From: Rhodalgimonas zhirmunskyi
GTDB lineage: Bacteria > Pseudomonadota > Alphaproteobacteria > Rhodobacterales > Rhodobacteraceae
DNA length: 64,000 nt
NCBI GenBank assembly: GCA_030848925.1
Contig: JANFFA010000001.1
Location: 62,001 to 126,000, forward strand
Reading direction: 5' to 3'
Positions 56,279 to 64,000 of the stretch are shown in pieces. Position 1 is the first letter of the stretch. The number at the start of each line of letters is the position of its first letter. Made by a program: the position numbers and the translations under genes. The notes under the pieces were generated by a model. That model was not told where the DNA came from and ran no database searches. It worked only from the letters and a program-made list of their open reading frames with translations.

Positions 56279-56487
56279 GCCAACGGCCTTAATTCTTCGC
56301 CGCGGCATCGTCCAGAGGGCATATGAGTGCACGCTGCGACACCGCGTCCCGGTAAAGATCGGGCAAAAACACGCGATTTGGTGCCGGGAGGAGGCATTGT
56401 TGCTTCCATCCCGTTTCGCAAACCCTTAGATATCTCGGAGGATTCACCGGTGGGGCGAAACCCGCCGGACTAGGGAGACATAAACAA

Positions 56488-56715
56488 ATGCTGAACAATA
56501 TCGGCCTTCCGGGCCTTCTGCTTATCGCTGTCGTGGTGCTCGTGCTTTTTGGCCGCGGCAAGATCTCTTCGCTCATGGGCGAGGTCGGCAAAGGCATCAC
56601 CTCGTTCAAGAAGGGCGTGCAGGAAGGCACCGACGACGCGCTGGAAGACAAGTCGGACGAAGCGAAAGCGGCGGAAGCCAAAGACGTGACGCCCGCCGAC
56701 AAAGACAAGGTCTGA
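56488..56715 (+). CDS. tatA: Sec-independent translocase subunit TatA
   Basis: Pore-forming subunit that exports folded twin-arginine proteins. The 75-aa protein has an N-terminal helix (LPGLLLIAVVVLVLFGRGKI) with the conserved FGRGK hinge, an amphipathic helix (MGEVGKGITSFKKGVQE) and an acidic-leaning tail. It leads tatABC; a predicted substrate is the ABC binding protein at 37479. Confidence 0.96.
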   Translation: MLNNIGLPGLLLIAVVVLVLFGRGKISSLMGEVGKGITSFKKGVQEGTDDALEDKSDEAKAAEAKDVTPADKDKV

Positions 56716-56724
56716 TCCCTTCAA

Positions 56725-57462
56725 ATGTTCGATCTTGGCTGGTCCGAGCTTCTGGTCGTCGGCGTTGTCGCGCTGATCGTGGTTGGTCCAAAGGACCTGC
56801 CCGTATTGTTTCGCCGTGTCGGCCAATTCGTTGGGCGCGCGCGGGCCATGGCGCGGGAATTCAGCCGCGCGATGGAGGATGCGGCGGATGAAGCCGGCAT
56901 CAAGGAAACCGCGCAGAGCCTGAAAAAAATCGCCGATCCCAAGGCGATGGGCCTTGATGCGGTCAAGGATGCGGCCAGCGATTTCGCCAAGTATTCGCCC
57001 GACAGCGAGACGGCCAAGCTTGCCAAGGAACGGGCCGAGGCGAAGAAGAAGATCGAGGAACAGACCGCCAAGGCCGCCGAGAGCCGCGAAACCAAGGTCG
57101 AGGCGGCCAAAACGCCCGCGAAGAAGACGACCAAAGCCGCAGCCAAGAAACCGGCGGCCAAGACGGCGTCCAAGACGACAGCAGCCAAAAAAGCAACGTC
57201 CACAGCTTCCAAACCGGCGACGAAAGCCGCGGCCAAACCGGCGGCCAAGAAAACGACGACCAAGGCGGCGGCCAAGACGACGACCAAGACGGCGGCCAAG
57301 ACGACCACCGCCAAAACGGCCGCGAAACCGGCGGCCAAGACGACCACCGCGCGCAAGACAGCCACCAAGACAGCCAGTAAGCCGGCCACTAAGACCGCAG
57401 CTAAAACCGCTTCTAAAACTTCGGCCAAAACCGCGAAATCATCAGGCGATACATCCGCATGA
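56725..57462 (+). CDS. tatB: Sec-independent translocase subunit TatB with long basic tail
   Basis: Substrate-receptor subunit with TatC. The first 90 residues are ordinary TatB: MFDLGWSELLVVGVVALIVVGPKDLP and an amphipathic helix. A charged segment (91-125) leads into a low-complexity tail, about residues 129-240, of Lys, Ala, Thr and Pro only, in repeats such as KPAAKTTT. By hand count it has 31 basic and no acidic residues, resembling histone H1 tails. At 245 aa it is well over the usual 150-180. The tail is cytoplasmic by TatB topology. Its repeats make length drift likely. Confidence 0.93.
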   Translation: MFDLGWSELLVVGVVALIVVGPKDLPVLFRRVGQFVGRARAMAREFSRAMEDAADEAGIKETAQSLKKIADPKAMGLDAVKDAASDFAKYSPDSETAKLAKERAEAKKKIEEQTAKAAESRETKVEAAKTPAKKTTKAAAKKPAAKTASKTTAAKKATSTASKPATKAAAKPAAKKTTTKAAAKTTTKTAAKTTTAKTAAKPAAKTTTARKTATKTASKPATKTAAKTASKTSAKTAKSSGDTSA

Positions 57463-58589
57463 GCCAGTCCGACACCCCCAATAGCCCGGACGAGATCGAA
57501 GACAGCTCGGCCCCGCTGATCGAACATCTGGCCGAGCTGCGCACGCGCCTGATCCGCGCCGTGGGCGCCTTCATCGTCGGCATCATCATTGCCTTCGCCG
57601 TGGCCGAGCCGATCCTGCAATTCCTGCTGACCCCGATCGAAGCGACGCTGCGCGATCTGGGCGATCCCTCGCCGACGCTGCAATATACCAGCCCGCAGGA
57701 ATACCTGTTCACGCTGTTTCGCATCTCGATGGTGTTCGGGTTTGCGCTGTCTTTCCCGGTGATCGGCTACCAGCTTTGGCGTTTTGTCGCGCCCGGACTC
57801 TACAAGAAAGAAAAGAACGCGTTTCTGCCATTCCTGATCGCGTCGCCGGTGATGTTCCTGCTGGGGGCGTCCTTTGCGCAATTCGTGGTCACGCCGCTGG
57901 CGATGTCGTTCTTCTTGGGCTTTGCCGATGTGTCGTCGATCTTTGCCAACCTGCTGTCTGGCGCGGTCGATACCGCGCAATCGGCGGCGGTGGTGCCGGA
58001 AACCAGCGAAGGGGTGAAGATCACCTTCTTTGGTAAGGTCAACGAATCCCTCGACATCACGCTGAAATTCATCATCGCCTTCGGCCTGTGCTTCCAACTG
58101 CCGGTGCTGTTGTCGCTGATGGGCAAGGCGGGGCTGGTGTCGGCCAAGGGGCTGGGCAACGTGCGCAAATATGCCATGGTCGGCATCCTGCTTTTGGCCG
58201 CGCTGGTGACGCCGCCGGACGTGGTGACGCAGCTGATCCTGTTCACGGTGGTTTATGGGCTTTACGAGGTGTCGATCTTCCTCGTCTCGCGGATCGAAAA
58301 GAAGCGCGAGGCCGACTTGCGGGCGCAAGGGCTGTGGTTCGACGACGACGATGATGAAGACGACAGCGACGAGGCCGCCAAGGCCGAGACCCCCGCCGCG
58401 ACCGACCCCGAGGAAGAAGAAGACCTGTCCGAGGATGTGTTTGGCGAAGGCGAGGAATTCGACGATCCGATGATCGAGGAATTCGAAGACGAAGACGCCG
58501 AATACGATCCCGAAGCCAAGCCGAAAGACGGCCCAAAAGACGGCAAGGATGACGGCGAAGACGATGACGGCATGGTGAACAAGTCCTGA
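57459..58589 (+). CDS. tatC: Sec-independent translocase subunit TatC with long acidic tail
   Basis: Core subunit that reads the twin-arginine signal. Six helices and the family blocks LIEHLAELRTRLIRAV and LWRFVAPGLYKKEK are present. There is an enlarged periplasmic loop near residues 160-200. After the last helix (about 282) comes a tail of some 80 residues rich in Asp and Glu (by hand count about 41 acidic and 5 basic between 295 and 370). Length 376 aa versus about 260 in E. coli. ATGA overlap with tatB. Confidence 0.95.
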   Translation: MSQSDTPNSPDEIEDSSAPLIEHLAELRTRLIRAVGAFIVGIIIAFAVAEPILQFLLTPIEATLRDLGDPSPTLQYTSPQEYLFTLFRISMVFGFALSFPVIGYQLWRFVAPGLYKKEKNAFLPFLIASPVMFLLGASFAQFVVTPLAMSFFLGFADVSSIFANLLSGAVDTAQSAAVVPETSEGVKITFFGKVNESLDITLKFIIAFGLCFQLPVLLSLMGKAGLVSAKGLGNVRKYAMVGILLLAALVTPPDVVTQLILFTVVYGLYEVSIFLVSRIEKKREADLRAQGLWFDDDDDEDDSDEAAKAETPAATDPEEEEDLSEDVFGEGEEFDDPMIEEFEDEDAEYDPEAKPKDGPKDGKDDGEDDDGMVNKS

Positions 58590-59446
58590 TGTCCAAGTCT
58601 ACACGGAAGAAATCGCTGAAACGGATCGCAGGGGCGCTTGAACGAATGTCGCCGCCGCCGGGCAAGGCGCCCGATTTCGGCGCTGCTGATGCCTTTGTCT
58701 GGCATGTGGAACCCGACCGGCTGGTGCCTGTGCCGCAGGTCTCGCGCGTCGATCTTTCGCTTCTGATCGGGGTGGATCGCTCGCGCGATACCCTGCTGGC
58801 CAATACCGAGCAATTCGCCCGTGGCCTGCCGGCCAACAACGCGCTGCTTTGGGGCGCGCGGGGGATGGGGAAATCCTCGCTGGTGAAGGCGATCCACAGC
58901 ACGCTGGCGGCAAAGGGCCTGCCGCTCAAGATCGTGGAGCTGCAGCGTGAAGACCTGCCCTCGGTAGGGCGTCTGCTGGCCCTGTTGCGCAACGCGCCCG
59001 ATTGCCGGTTCCTGCTGTTCTGCGATGACCTCAGCTTCAGCCACGATGACCAGCATTACAAATCGCTCAAGGCCGTGCTGGACGGCGGCATCGAAGGGCG
59101 GCCCGAGAACGTGGTGTTCTATGCCACCTCCAACCGCCGCCACCTGATGCCGCGCGACATGATCGAGAACGAACGCTCGTCGGCAATCAACCCGTCCGAA
59201 GCGGTCGAGGAAAAGGTTTCGCTCTCGGATCGGTTCGGCCTCTGGCTTGGCTTCCATCCGTGTGACCAGGACGAGTTCCTCGCCATGATCCGCGGCTATT
59301 GCGACCACTACGGCATCGAGATTTCCGACGAGGAATTGCGCGCCGAGGCGATCGAGTGGCAGGCCACGCGCGGCGCGCGCTCGGGCCGCGTGGCATGGCA
59401 ATACGTCACCGACCTTGCCGGTCGCAAAGGCGTGCCGCTGGTGTGA
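58589..59446 (+). CDS. DUF815 AAA-type ATPase
   Basis: A 285-aa P-loop ATPase of the DUF815 family. Walker A is GARGMGKSSL (about residue 89), Walker B is FLLFCDDLSF, followed by YATSNRRHLMPR, a sensor-like block. The family has no established role. Its ATG overlaps the tatC stop (TGATG), suggesting co-translation with tatABC. Confidence 0.88.
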   Translation: MSKSTRKKSLKRIAGALERMSPPPGKAPDFGAADAFVWHVEPDRLVPVPQVSRVDLSLLIGVDRSRDTLLANTEQFARGLPANNALLWGARGMGKSSLVKAIHSTLAAKGLPLKIVELQREDLPSVGRLLALLRNAPDCRFLLFCDDLSFSHDDQHYKSLKAVLDGGIEGRPENVVFYATSNRRHLMPRDMIENERSSAINPSEAVEEKVSLSDRFGLWLGFHPCDQDEFLAMIRGYCDHYGIEISDEELRAEAIEWQATRGARSGRVAWQYVTDLAGRKGVPLV

Positions 59447-59504
59447 CGGGCGGTGCAGGGGGCGCTGCCCCCTCGGCCTGTGGCCTCACCCCCGGGATAT
59501 TTCA

Positions 59505-59589
59505 GGCAAAGTGAAGACACGGGCAAAGTGAAGACTCGGGCAAAGTGAAGACTCGGGCAAAGTGAAGAGTCGGGCAAAGTGAAGATCAG
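59505..59589 (+). repeat. 17-bp tandem repeat, five copies
   Basis: Unit GGCAAAGTGAAGACTCG repeated five times without spacers (59505, 59522, 59539, 59556, 59573). Copies differ only in the last five positions. It lies 58 bp after the DUF815 gene and before a terminator. The first unit grows out of GGGATATTTCA, which is similar to the reverse complement of the dispersed 3'-end element found just downstream. Confidence 0.95.
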
Positions 59590-59614
59590 GGGCGCACGAG
59601 CCCCTTTCATTTTT
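59588..59614 (+). terminator. Terminator of tatABC-DUF815
   Basis: Stem AGGGGC (59588-59593) / GCCCCT (59600-59605), loop GCACGA, then TTCATTTTT. The T-rich tail belongs to copy 3 of the dispersed 3'-end element. Confidence 0.75.
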
Positions 59615-59626
59615 CTATAAATACTC
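59604..59626 (+). repeat. Dispersed 3'-end element, copy 3
   Basis: Same 23-nt sequence as the copy at 22271. It lies at the end of the DUF815 transcript and before the convergent nlpD-like gene. All three copies in the window have the T-rich strand in the direction of the upstream gene. Confidence 0.75.
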
Positions 59627-59705
59627 AATACCCGGCCTGCCGTCCCGCGCCCCGGTGCGGTGTCCGGTGCGGCGTCCGGTGCGGTGTCTGGGCGCGGCGG
59701 CGTGC

Positions 59706-60956
59706 TTATTGCAGGTAGCCCATGGGATCGGTGCTGTCGAAGCCTTTGCGGACTTCGAAATGCACATAGGCGCTTTTGCCGCCGGGGATCTGGGCGATCT
59801 TCTGGCCGCGTTTGACCGTGTCGCCTTTCTTGACGGCGATGTTGTCGACATTGGCGTAGACGGTGGTCAGGTCGCTGGCGTGTTTCACAACAATGATCTG
59901 CACGTCTTCGGTGGTCTTGGTGATATAGGCCACGGTGCCAGCGTCGGCGGCGCCGATCGCGGTGCCGGAACTTGCGGCGATGTCGATGCCTTCGTTCTTG
60001 CCCTTGGAATAGTCGCGGATGATCTTGCCCGTGACCGGATAGGCGAGGCGTCCGCTGCCGGTGCTGGCCTTGGTCTGGGTTTTGCCCAGATTGGCGGCGG
60101 GTTTGCTGTCTTCGGCCTTTTGCGTGGCAAGGGGGGCGGTCTTTTCGGCCGGAAGGGGTTTGGTCGCGCTGGGGGGCACGGGTGTGGGGCTGCCGGTGCC
60201 GGGGGCGACGGTCTCGGGTTCGCTCTTTTTCGCGGCGGTCTTGGGCGCGGTGGCCTCGGCCACGGGGATCAGCAGGAACTGGCCTTCGCGGATGGCGAAA
60301 TCGGGGCCGAGCCCGTTCCATTCCGCAAGGCTGCGCACCGAGACATTGTAGAGCCGCGCGACGGTATAGGCGGTTTCGCCGCGCTGGACCTTGTGGCGCT
60401 GCGGTTCGAGGCCGCGGGCGATTTTCGGCTCTTTCGCGGCGGCGGCTGGTTTGCTGGCCTGTGTCGCGGGCGCGAGCGAGGTGGTTTCGACACGCTGGCT
60501 TCCGGCGCGGTCGATGGCGGTTCCGGCGAGCGTGGTGATGTCGACATCGGGTGGCTGAATCGGGCCGGTGGTGGGCGAGCCGGTGGCGGGAGAGGGTTCG
60601 GCGACGCGGCGGGGCAGGGCGACGATTTCGCCTTCGCGCAGCGGATCGGCCGGGGCCACGCCGTTGTAACTGGCCAGCGCCTTGGCATCGAGGCCGACGC
60701 GGGCCGCGACCGAGGACAGCGTATCGCCGCGCCGTGCCACGGCGACCTGGTAATTGGGATAGGAGATCACGCCGCGATCATCGGGCGCGGGCCGTTTGGC
60801 CGTGGCCGCGCGGGCCGCATCGGCGGTGTTCAGCCCGCCGCCAATGGCGCCGCGGAAATCCAGATCGAGCGGCTTGTCACAGCCACTGAGGGCCAGCGCC
60901 GCGCCAAGAAACAGCACCTGTGGGCCAAGTGCCCGGTTCGTTACGAGAAAACGCAT
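59706..60956 (-). CDS. nlpD: NlpD-like lipoprotein: two LysM domains and a degenerate LytM (M23) domain
   Basis: Envelope lipoprotein that probably activates cell-wall amidases rather than cutting itself. The 416-aa protein has a lipobox (ALALSGC), two LysM peptidoglycan-binding domains (near VARRGDTLSSVAARVG and VQRGETAYTVARLYNV) and a C-terminal M23 domain. In active M23 enzymes the zinc ligands lie in HxxxD and HxH; here the first reads NEGID and the second YVHFEV, so two histidines are missing. It closes surE-pcm-nlpD. A candidate target is AmiC at the window start. The initiating ATG 60956 (MRFLVTNR) was preferred. Confidence 0.88.
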   Translation of the reverse strand: MRFLVTNRALGPQVLFLGAALALSGCDKPLDLDFRGAIGGGLNTADAARAATAKRPAPDDRGVISYPNYQVAVARRGDTLSSVAARVGLDAKALASYNGVAPADPLREGEIVALPRRVAEPSPATGSPTTGPIQPPDVDITTLAGTAIDRAGSQRVETTSLAPATQASKPAAAAKEPKIARGLEPQRHKVQRGETAYTVARLYNVSVRSLAEWNGLGPDFAIREGQFLLIPVAEATAPKTAAKKSEPETVAPGTGSPTPVPPSATKPLPAEKTAPLATQKAEDSKPAANLGKTQTKASTGSGRLAYPVTGKIIRDYSKGKNEGIDIAASSGTAIGAADAGTVAYITKTTEDVQIIVVKHASDLTTVYANVDNIAVKKGDTVKRGQKIAQIPGGKSAYVHFEVRKGFDSTDPMGYLQ

Positions 60957-61016
60957 CTCGACTTCCCTCAATCCGTGCCCCCTGTTGCCGGGGCTTTTCA
61001 ATACTCGTCACGGGCG

Positions 61017-61670
61017 TCAGCCGTCGCGGCCAAGCCCTTCCAGTAGCGGGACGAAGCGCACGGGGCGCAATTCGTCGTAATCGAAGCCGCTTTCGGTGCG
61101 TGTCACCTTGATCAGGCTTTGCACCGCGTTCGACTGTCCTACCGGCACGACCATGATACCGTTAATTTTCAACTGGGCCAAGAGCGGGCCGGGCGGATCC
61201 TCGGCGGCGGCGGTCACGATGATGCGGTCGAACGGGGCCTGTTCGGGCAGGCCGAAGCTGCCGTCCGATGTCATTGCGGTGATGTTGGTAAGGTCCAGTT
61301 CGCGAAACAGCTCGGACGCCTCGCGCACCAGTCGGCGGTGACGGTCCACGGTATAGACCCGGCGCGCCAGTTGGCTGAGGATCGCGGCCTGATAGCCCGA
61401 GCCGGTGCCGACTTCGAGAACCTTGTCGCGCGGTTGAACATTCAACGCCTGGGTCATCAGCCCGACGACCGAAGGCTGGCTGATGGTCTGGCCACAGGCG
61501 ATTGGCAGGGGCATGTCCTCATACGCGCGGGTGGCGAACAGGCCGCGCACGAAGGGGCCGCGGTCGATCTTCTCCATCGCGTGCAGAACCCGTTGATCCG
61601 TCACACCTTTCGAGCGCAGCGCGAAGAGGAACTGCATCTTGCGTTCGGCGATATCCTGCGGCGCGCTCAT
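61017..61670 (-). CDS. pcm: Protein-L-isoaspartate O-methyltransferase
   Basis: Repairs isoaspartyl residues in aged proteins using SAM. The 217-aa protein has the SAM-binding [19 protein letters not shown] and the family segment [16 protein letters not shown]. It sits 6 bp after surE and 60 bp before nlpD on the minus strand, the common surE-pcm-nlpD order. Confidence 0.94.
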   Translation of the reverse strand: MSAPQDIAERKMQFLFALRSKGVTDQRVLHAMEKIDRGPFVRGLFATRAYEDMPLPIACGQTISQPSVVGLMTQALNVQPRDKVLEVGTGSGYQAAILSQLARRVYTVDRHRRLVREASELFRELDLTNITAMTSDGSFGLPEQAPFDRIIVTAAAEDPPGPLLAQLKINGIMVVPVGQSNAVQSLIKVTRTESGFDYDELRPVRFVPLLEGLGRDG

Positions 61671-61676
61671 CTGGGG

Positions 61677-62456
61677 TTACTCGATCCCCTTGAGCTTTTC
61701 GACGACCTCGTGGGCGGTCAGGTCGGCCCGCATCGGCGTGACCGAGACATAGCCGTCGAGATTGAGCGCGGCATCCGAGCCGGGCAGGGTGGGCATGTGC
61801 TGTTCACCGCCCTTGACCCAGAGAAACTTGCGCCCCGAGGGCGAATGGTGCGGCTCGACCGTGAAGCGGGTCTGGCGGCGGAAGCCTTGCGTCGAGGCGC
61901 GGAACCCCTTGACCCCATCGGCATCGACGGGCGGAAAGTTGACGTTGTAGAACAGGCGGTAATCCGCTTCTTCCACCGGCGTGTGGGCAAGGATCCGTCG
62001 GATCACCTCGGCGCCATGCGCGCGGGCGGCTTCGAACGGGTCATCGGCATGGATGTTGGCCGGGCCGAGGTATTGCGACAGGGCCACGGCGGGGATGCGT
62101 TGCAACGCGCCTTCCATGGCGCCGCCCAGCGTGCCGGAATAAAGCGCGTTCTCGGCCGAGTTGTTGCCGCGGTTGACGCCCGACAGGATCAGGTCGGGAC
62201 GTTCGTCCATGACGTAGTGCAGGCCCGCCATGACGCAATCGGCCGGGCTGCCTTCGGCGGCGTAGCGCCGCTCGCCCATCTGAGAGAGCATCATCGGGTG
62301 GGTATAGCTGATCGCATGGCCAACGCCGGATTGCTCGAACGCGGGGGCGACGACCCAGACCTCGCCCTTGGGACCGGCCAGCTCGGTGGCGATCTCTTCG
62401 AGGACCTGAAGGCCGGGGGCGTTGATGCCATCGTCATTGGTGATCAGAATTCGCAT
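61677..62456 (-). CDS. surE: 5'/3'-nucleotidase SurE
   Basis: Metal-dependent nucleoside monophosphatase linked to stationary-phase survival. The 259-aa protein starts [15 protein letters not shown] with the metal-binding DD and continues with [26 protein letters not shown]. First gene of surE-pcm-nlpD. Its upstream region holds a 12-bp repeat. Confidence 0.96.
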   Translation of the reverse strand: MRILITNDDGINAPGLQVLEEIATELAGPKGEVWVVAPAFEQSGVGHAISYTHPMMLSQMGERRYAAEGSPADCVMAGLHYVMDERPDLILSGVNRGNNSAENALYSGTLGGAMEGALQRIPAVALSQYLGPANIHADDPFEAARAHGAEVIRRILAHTPVEEADYRLFYNVNFPPVDADGVKGFRASTQGFRRQTRFTVEPHHSPSGRKFLWVKGGEQHMPTLPGSDAALNLDGYVSVTPMRADLTAHEVVEKLKGIE

Positions 62457-62497
62457 GAAAGTCGCCCCGTTTTCTCTCAGTGATACGCCCGGTTGAT

Positions 62498-62538
62498 GGC
62501 CCCGTCTGTGGCCCGGTCTCTGGCCCCGTCTGTGGCCC
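62498..62538 (-). repeat. 12-bp tandem repeat upstream of surE
   Basis: GGCCCCGTCTGT, GGCCCGGTCTCT, GGCCCCGTCTGT and a partial GGCCC in direct succession, 42-82 bp before the surE start. The last part forms a GGCCC-TTCG-GGGCC hairpin. The rest of the 294-bp gap to the SDR gene (62539-62750) shows no gene I can support. Confidence 0.8.
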
Positions 62539-62750
62539 TTCGGGGCCGCCTTGCAACAGAGCCGGACACAGGCCCTTGGTTCGTTCTATAGCGTTGCGCG
62601 GCCACGATAAACCAGCCCAAAGGCGACGCGCGAGGGGTCACAGGGGCGCGGGGGGCGAAAAATGTGGCCAAATCTCTTCACCGGAGGGAACCGACAGGCA
62701 AAACCCGGCGAAACGCGGCGCTTTGACGGGGGCGCGCCGCGCGGCGCGGT

Positions 62751-63404
62751 TCAGGCGATTTCGCCGATACTGGCCAGCAGGCGGCGCGCCTCGTCAGCGG
62801 GATGGGCCAGCGCGGCGCGGTTTTCACCGGGGTGGAACTTGCCGCGATGCGACGTCGCCATCGGTTCGGGGGTAAGGATATGCACGCGCGGCCCGCTTTT
62901 GGTGTTCTCGGCGGCCCAAGAGCGCGCCAGCGCGATCTGTGCGGCCTTGGTCGCGCCGTAGGCGCCGTGGAACTTAGCACCCAGCGGCGCGGGGTCGTCG
63001 AAAAACAGCGCGCGGCCGTCATCGCCCAGAAGCGGGGTGACATAGGCGATCAGCGTGCCGGTGGCGGTGGTGTTCACGGCGACGGATTTTTCCCACGCCT
63101 TGGCATCGATATGGGGCACCGGTGACAGCGGCACGGTGTGGATCGCGGTATGCGCCCAGAGATCCACCGCGCCCCAGCGATCATGGATGCCGCGGCAAAG
63201 CTGTGCCATCGCGTCGGGATTCGAGACATCCATCGGCGCCAGCGTGGCGCTGCCGCCCTTGGCCTGTATCCGGTCGTCCAGCTCTTCGAGCGCGCCGGTG
63301 GTGCGCGCCACGGCGACGATGTGATGGGTGTCGGCCAGTGCCTCGGCCAGACCTGCGCCAAGCCCGCGAGAGGCCCCGGTGATGAGTGCGATCTTCTTTT
63401 CCAT
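62751..63404 (-). CDS. Short-chain dehydrogenase/reductase-family protein, YciK-like
   Basis: A 217-aa Rossmann-fold protein. The cofactor loop is LITGASRGLGAGLAEAL; the catalytic Tyr/Lys pair is in YGATK. The position of the catalytic Ser, normally in a VxxSS block, reads ALFFDDPAP, so Asp stands where Ser is expected. Start at ATG 63404 (MEKKIAL). Substrate unknown; catalysis may be altered. Confidence 0.82.
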   Translation of the reverse strand: MEKKIALITGASRGLGAGLAEALADTHHIVAVARTTGALEELDDRIQAKGGSATLAPMDVSNPDAMAQLCRGIHDRWGAVDLWAHTAIHTVPLSPVPHIDAKAWEKSVAVNTTATGTLIAYVTPLLGDDGRALFFDDPAPLGAKFHGAYGATKAAQIALARSWAAENTKSGPRVHILTPEPMATSHRGKFHPGENRAALAHPADEARRLLASIGEIA

Positions 63405-63475
63405 GGGGGCGGGTTTGCTGCGAGTTGCGCCGCGCGTCAAGCCCTGCCTGCATCGCGCGGGGCGGCTGCGCCGCT

Positions 63476-63757
63476 TTATCGCGGCGCGGTCAGGACGGTG
63501 GTGCGCCCTCCGTGGGCGATGATCACCGATCCCGCGTCAATCGCGGCGATTTCACCACCGGCGACGGGGTCGCCCTTGTTGACCCGGATCACATCACCCG
63601 AGGGCAAGCGCAACAGCGCGCCGGGGGCGGATTCGCTTCCAAAGGTGCCAAGAAGGATGGTTTTGCGCAGGTTCAGCCGCGCCTCTGTGGTGGCGATTTC
63701 CGCCGCCTTGAGCTGTTCGGGGGTGGCCCCGGTATCGTTGGTGTCCGACTGTGCCAT
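63476..63757 (-). CDS. Small PilP/PulC-like domain protein
   Basis: A 93-aa protein whose second half (LLGTFGSESAPGALLRLPSG ... GDPVAGGEIAAIDAGSVII) resembles the small beta domain of type IV pilus PilP and secretion protein PulC, as I recall from Rhodobacterales annotations. No signal peptide is evident. Start at ATG 63757 (MAQSD). No other pilus gene is in view, so function is open. Confidence 0.6.
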   Translation of the reverse strand: MAQSDTNDTGATPEQLKAAEIATTEARLNLRKTILLGTFGSESAPGALLRLPSGDVIRVNKGDPVAGGEIAAIDAGSVIIAHGGRTTVLTAPR

Positions 63758-63882
63758 ATGGGATGTTCGCTTCGCGTGTTCAGATCGTGAAGCGCGCACA
63801 TATGGCTTGTTTTATTGGGGCGAAAGGGGGGTCACGCAGGCGTGTCGGGCGATGCGCGGAAGGCCGCGCAGCTGCCCTGTGG

Positions 63883-64000
63883 TCACTCGGCGGCTTTCAG
63901 CTCAAAACCCTTTTTGATCATGTCCGAAGGCTCGACCGGGTATTCACCCGAGAAACAGGCATCGCAATATTGCGGACAGCTGTTCGAGCGCCCCTCGGCT
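63883..64000 (-). CDS. purF: Amidophosphoribosyltransferase, C-terminal end (partial)
   Basis: Only the last 38 codons are in the window. They read in frame to a TGA at 63883-63885 and include NSCPQYCDACFSGEYPVEP, the conserved C-terminal region of PurF, first enzyme of purine synthesis. The 125-bp gap to the PilP-like gene shows no clear terminator. Confidence 0.8.
   Translation of the reverse strand, partial: AEGRSNSCPQYCDACFSGEYPVEPSDMIKKGFELKAAE

Noticed and set aside
56721-58328. 535-codon minus-strand frame opposite tatB and tatC
   Set aside because: Its Val/Ala-rich stretch is the complement of the TatB Lys/Ala/Thr tail; tatABC is clear on the plus strand.
59505-59589. Possible CRISPR array
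   Set aside because: Units of 17 bp follow each other without spacers and no cas gene is in view; it is a simple tandem repeat.

Overview
The window is a GC-rich (roughly 60-65% by eye), densely coded chromosomal segment of an alphaproteobacterium. Gene order and protein character (amiC-mrcA-prfB, zwf-pgl-pgi, pyrH-frr-uppS-cdsA-dxr-rseP, cysS-cimA, tatA-tatB-tatC, surE-pcm-nlpD) point to Rhodobacterales, most likely the Roseobacter group. This placement is inferred from synteny and family knowledge, not from a marker-gene search. No rRNA, tRNA, CRISPR array, prophage or intact insertion sequence was seen.

Layout. 1-6652: cell-wall amidase, PBP1A, release factor 2, an amidase. 6711-9904: a DUF2189 membrane protein facing ilvN and ilvB, which sit behind a leader-peptide attenuator (9950-10097). 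10368-12765: an ATGA-coupled operon of nucleoside hydrolase, Mrr-type nuclease and GNAT acetyltransferase. 12896-18263: LicD-like protein, MazG, two tandem M20 amidohydrolases, agmatinase. 18433-23316: CNNM/CorC protein, tyrS/anmK divergent pair, radical SAM protein. 23466-27219: zwf-pgl-pgi (Entner-Doudoroff/pentose phosphate entry), then xthA. 28089-32772: ErpA-like protein, dgt, FemAB-like protein, ssb, lytic transglycosylase, VOC protein. 32845-40318: a peptide-type ABC importer operon and an AraC regulator. 40421-47194: miaA, then UMP kinase, ribosome recycling and isoprenoid/phospholipid/envelope genes. 47299-49803: TPM-domain protein, aminotransferase, MmcQ/YjbR protein. 49873-55021: a Cys-rich leader peptide, cysS, cimA, hydrolase, squalene/phytoene synthase-like protein. 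55052-59446: MFS transporter, tatABC, DUF815 ATPase. 59706-64000: nlpD-like, pcm, surE, SDR, a small PilP-like protein and the 3' end of purF.

Most genes are housekeeping. The unusual signals are: a 13-codon leader with four Cys codons just downstream of a promoter-like sequence and upstream of cysS; a sharp drop in GC inside the second half of cysS followed by a 26-bp perfect inverted repeat; TatB with a histone-H1-like Lys/Ala/Thr tail beside TatC with a long acidic tail; a classical-looking ilvB attenuator with promoter, leader peptide, antiterminator and terminator all visible; a 75-bp tandem pair of double palindromes with compensated stem changes between miaA and pyrH; a 17-bp tandem repeat and a dispersed 3'-end element; and a likely catalytically dead LytM domain in the NlpD-like protein.

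The genes connect in recognisable modules: peptidoglycan synthesis, splitting and recycling (mrcA, amiC, nlpD, slt, anmK, uppS); central sugar catabolism (zwf, pgl, pgi); branched-chain amino acid entry (ilvBN, cimA); and envelope export and quality control (tatABC, rseP). Start codons were re-chosen by hand wherever the longest open frame began too early.
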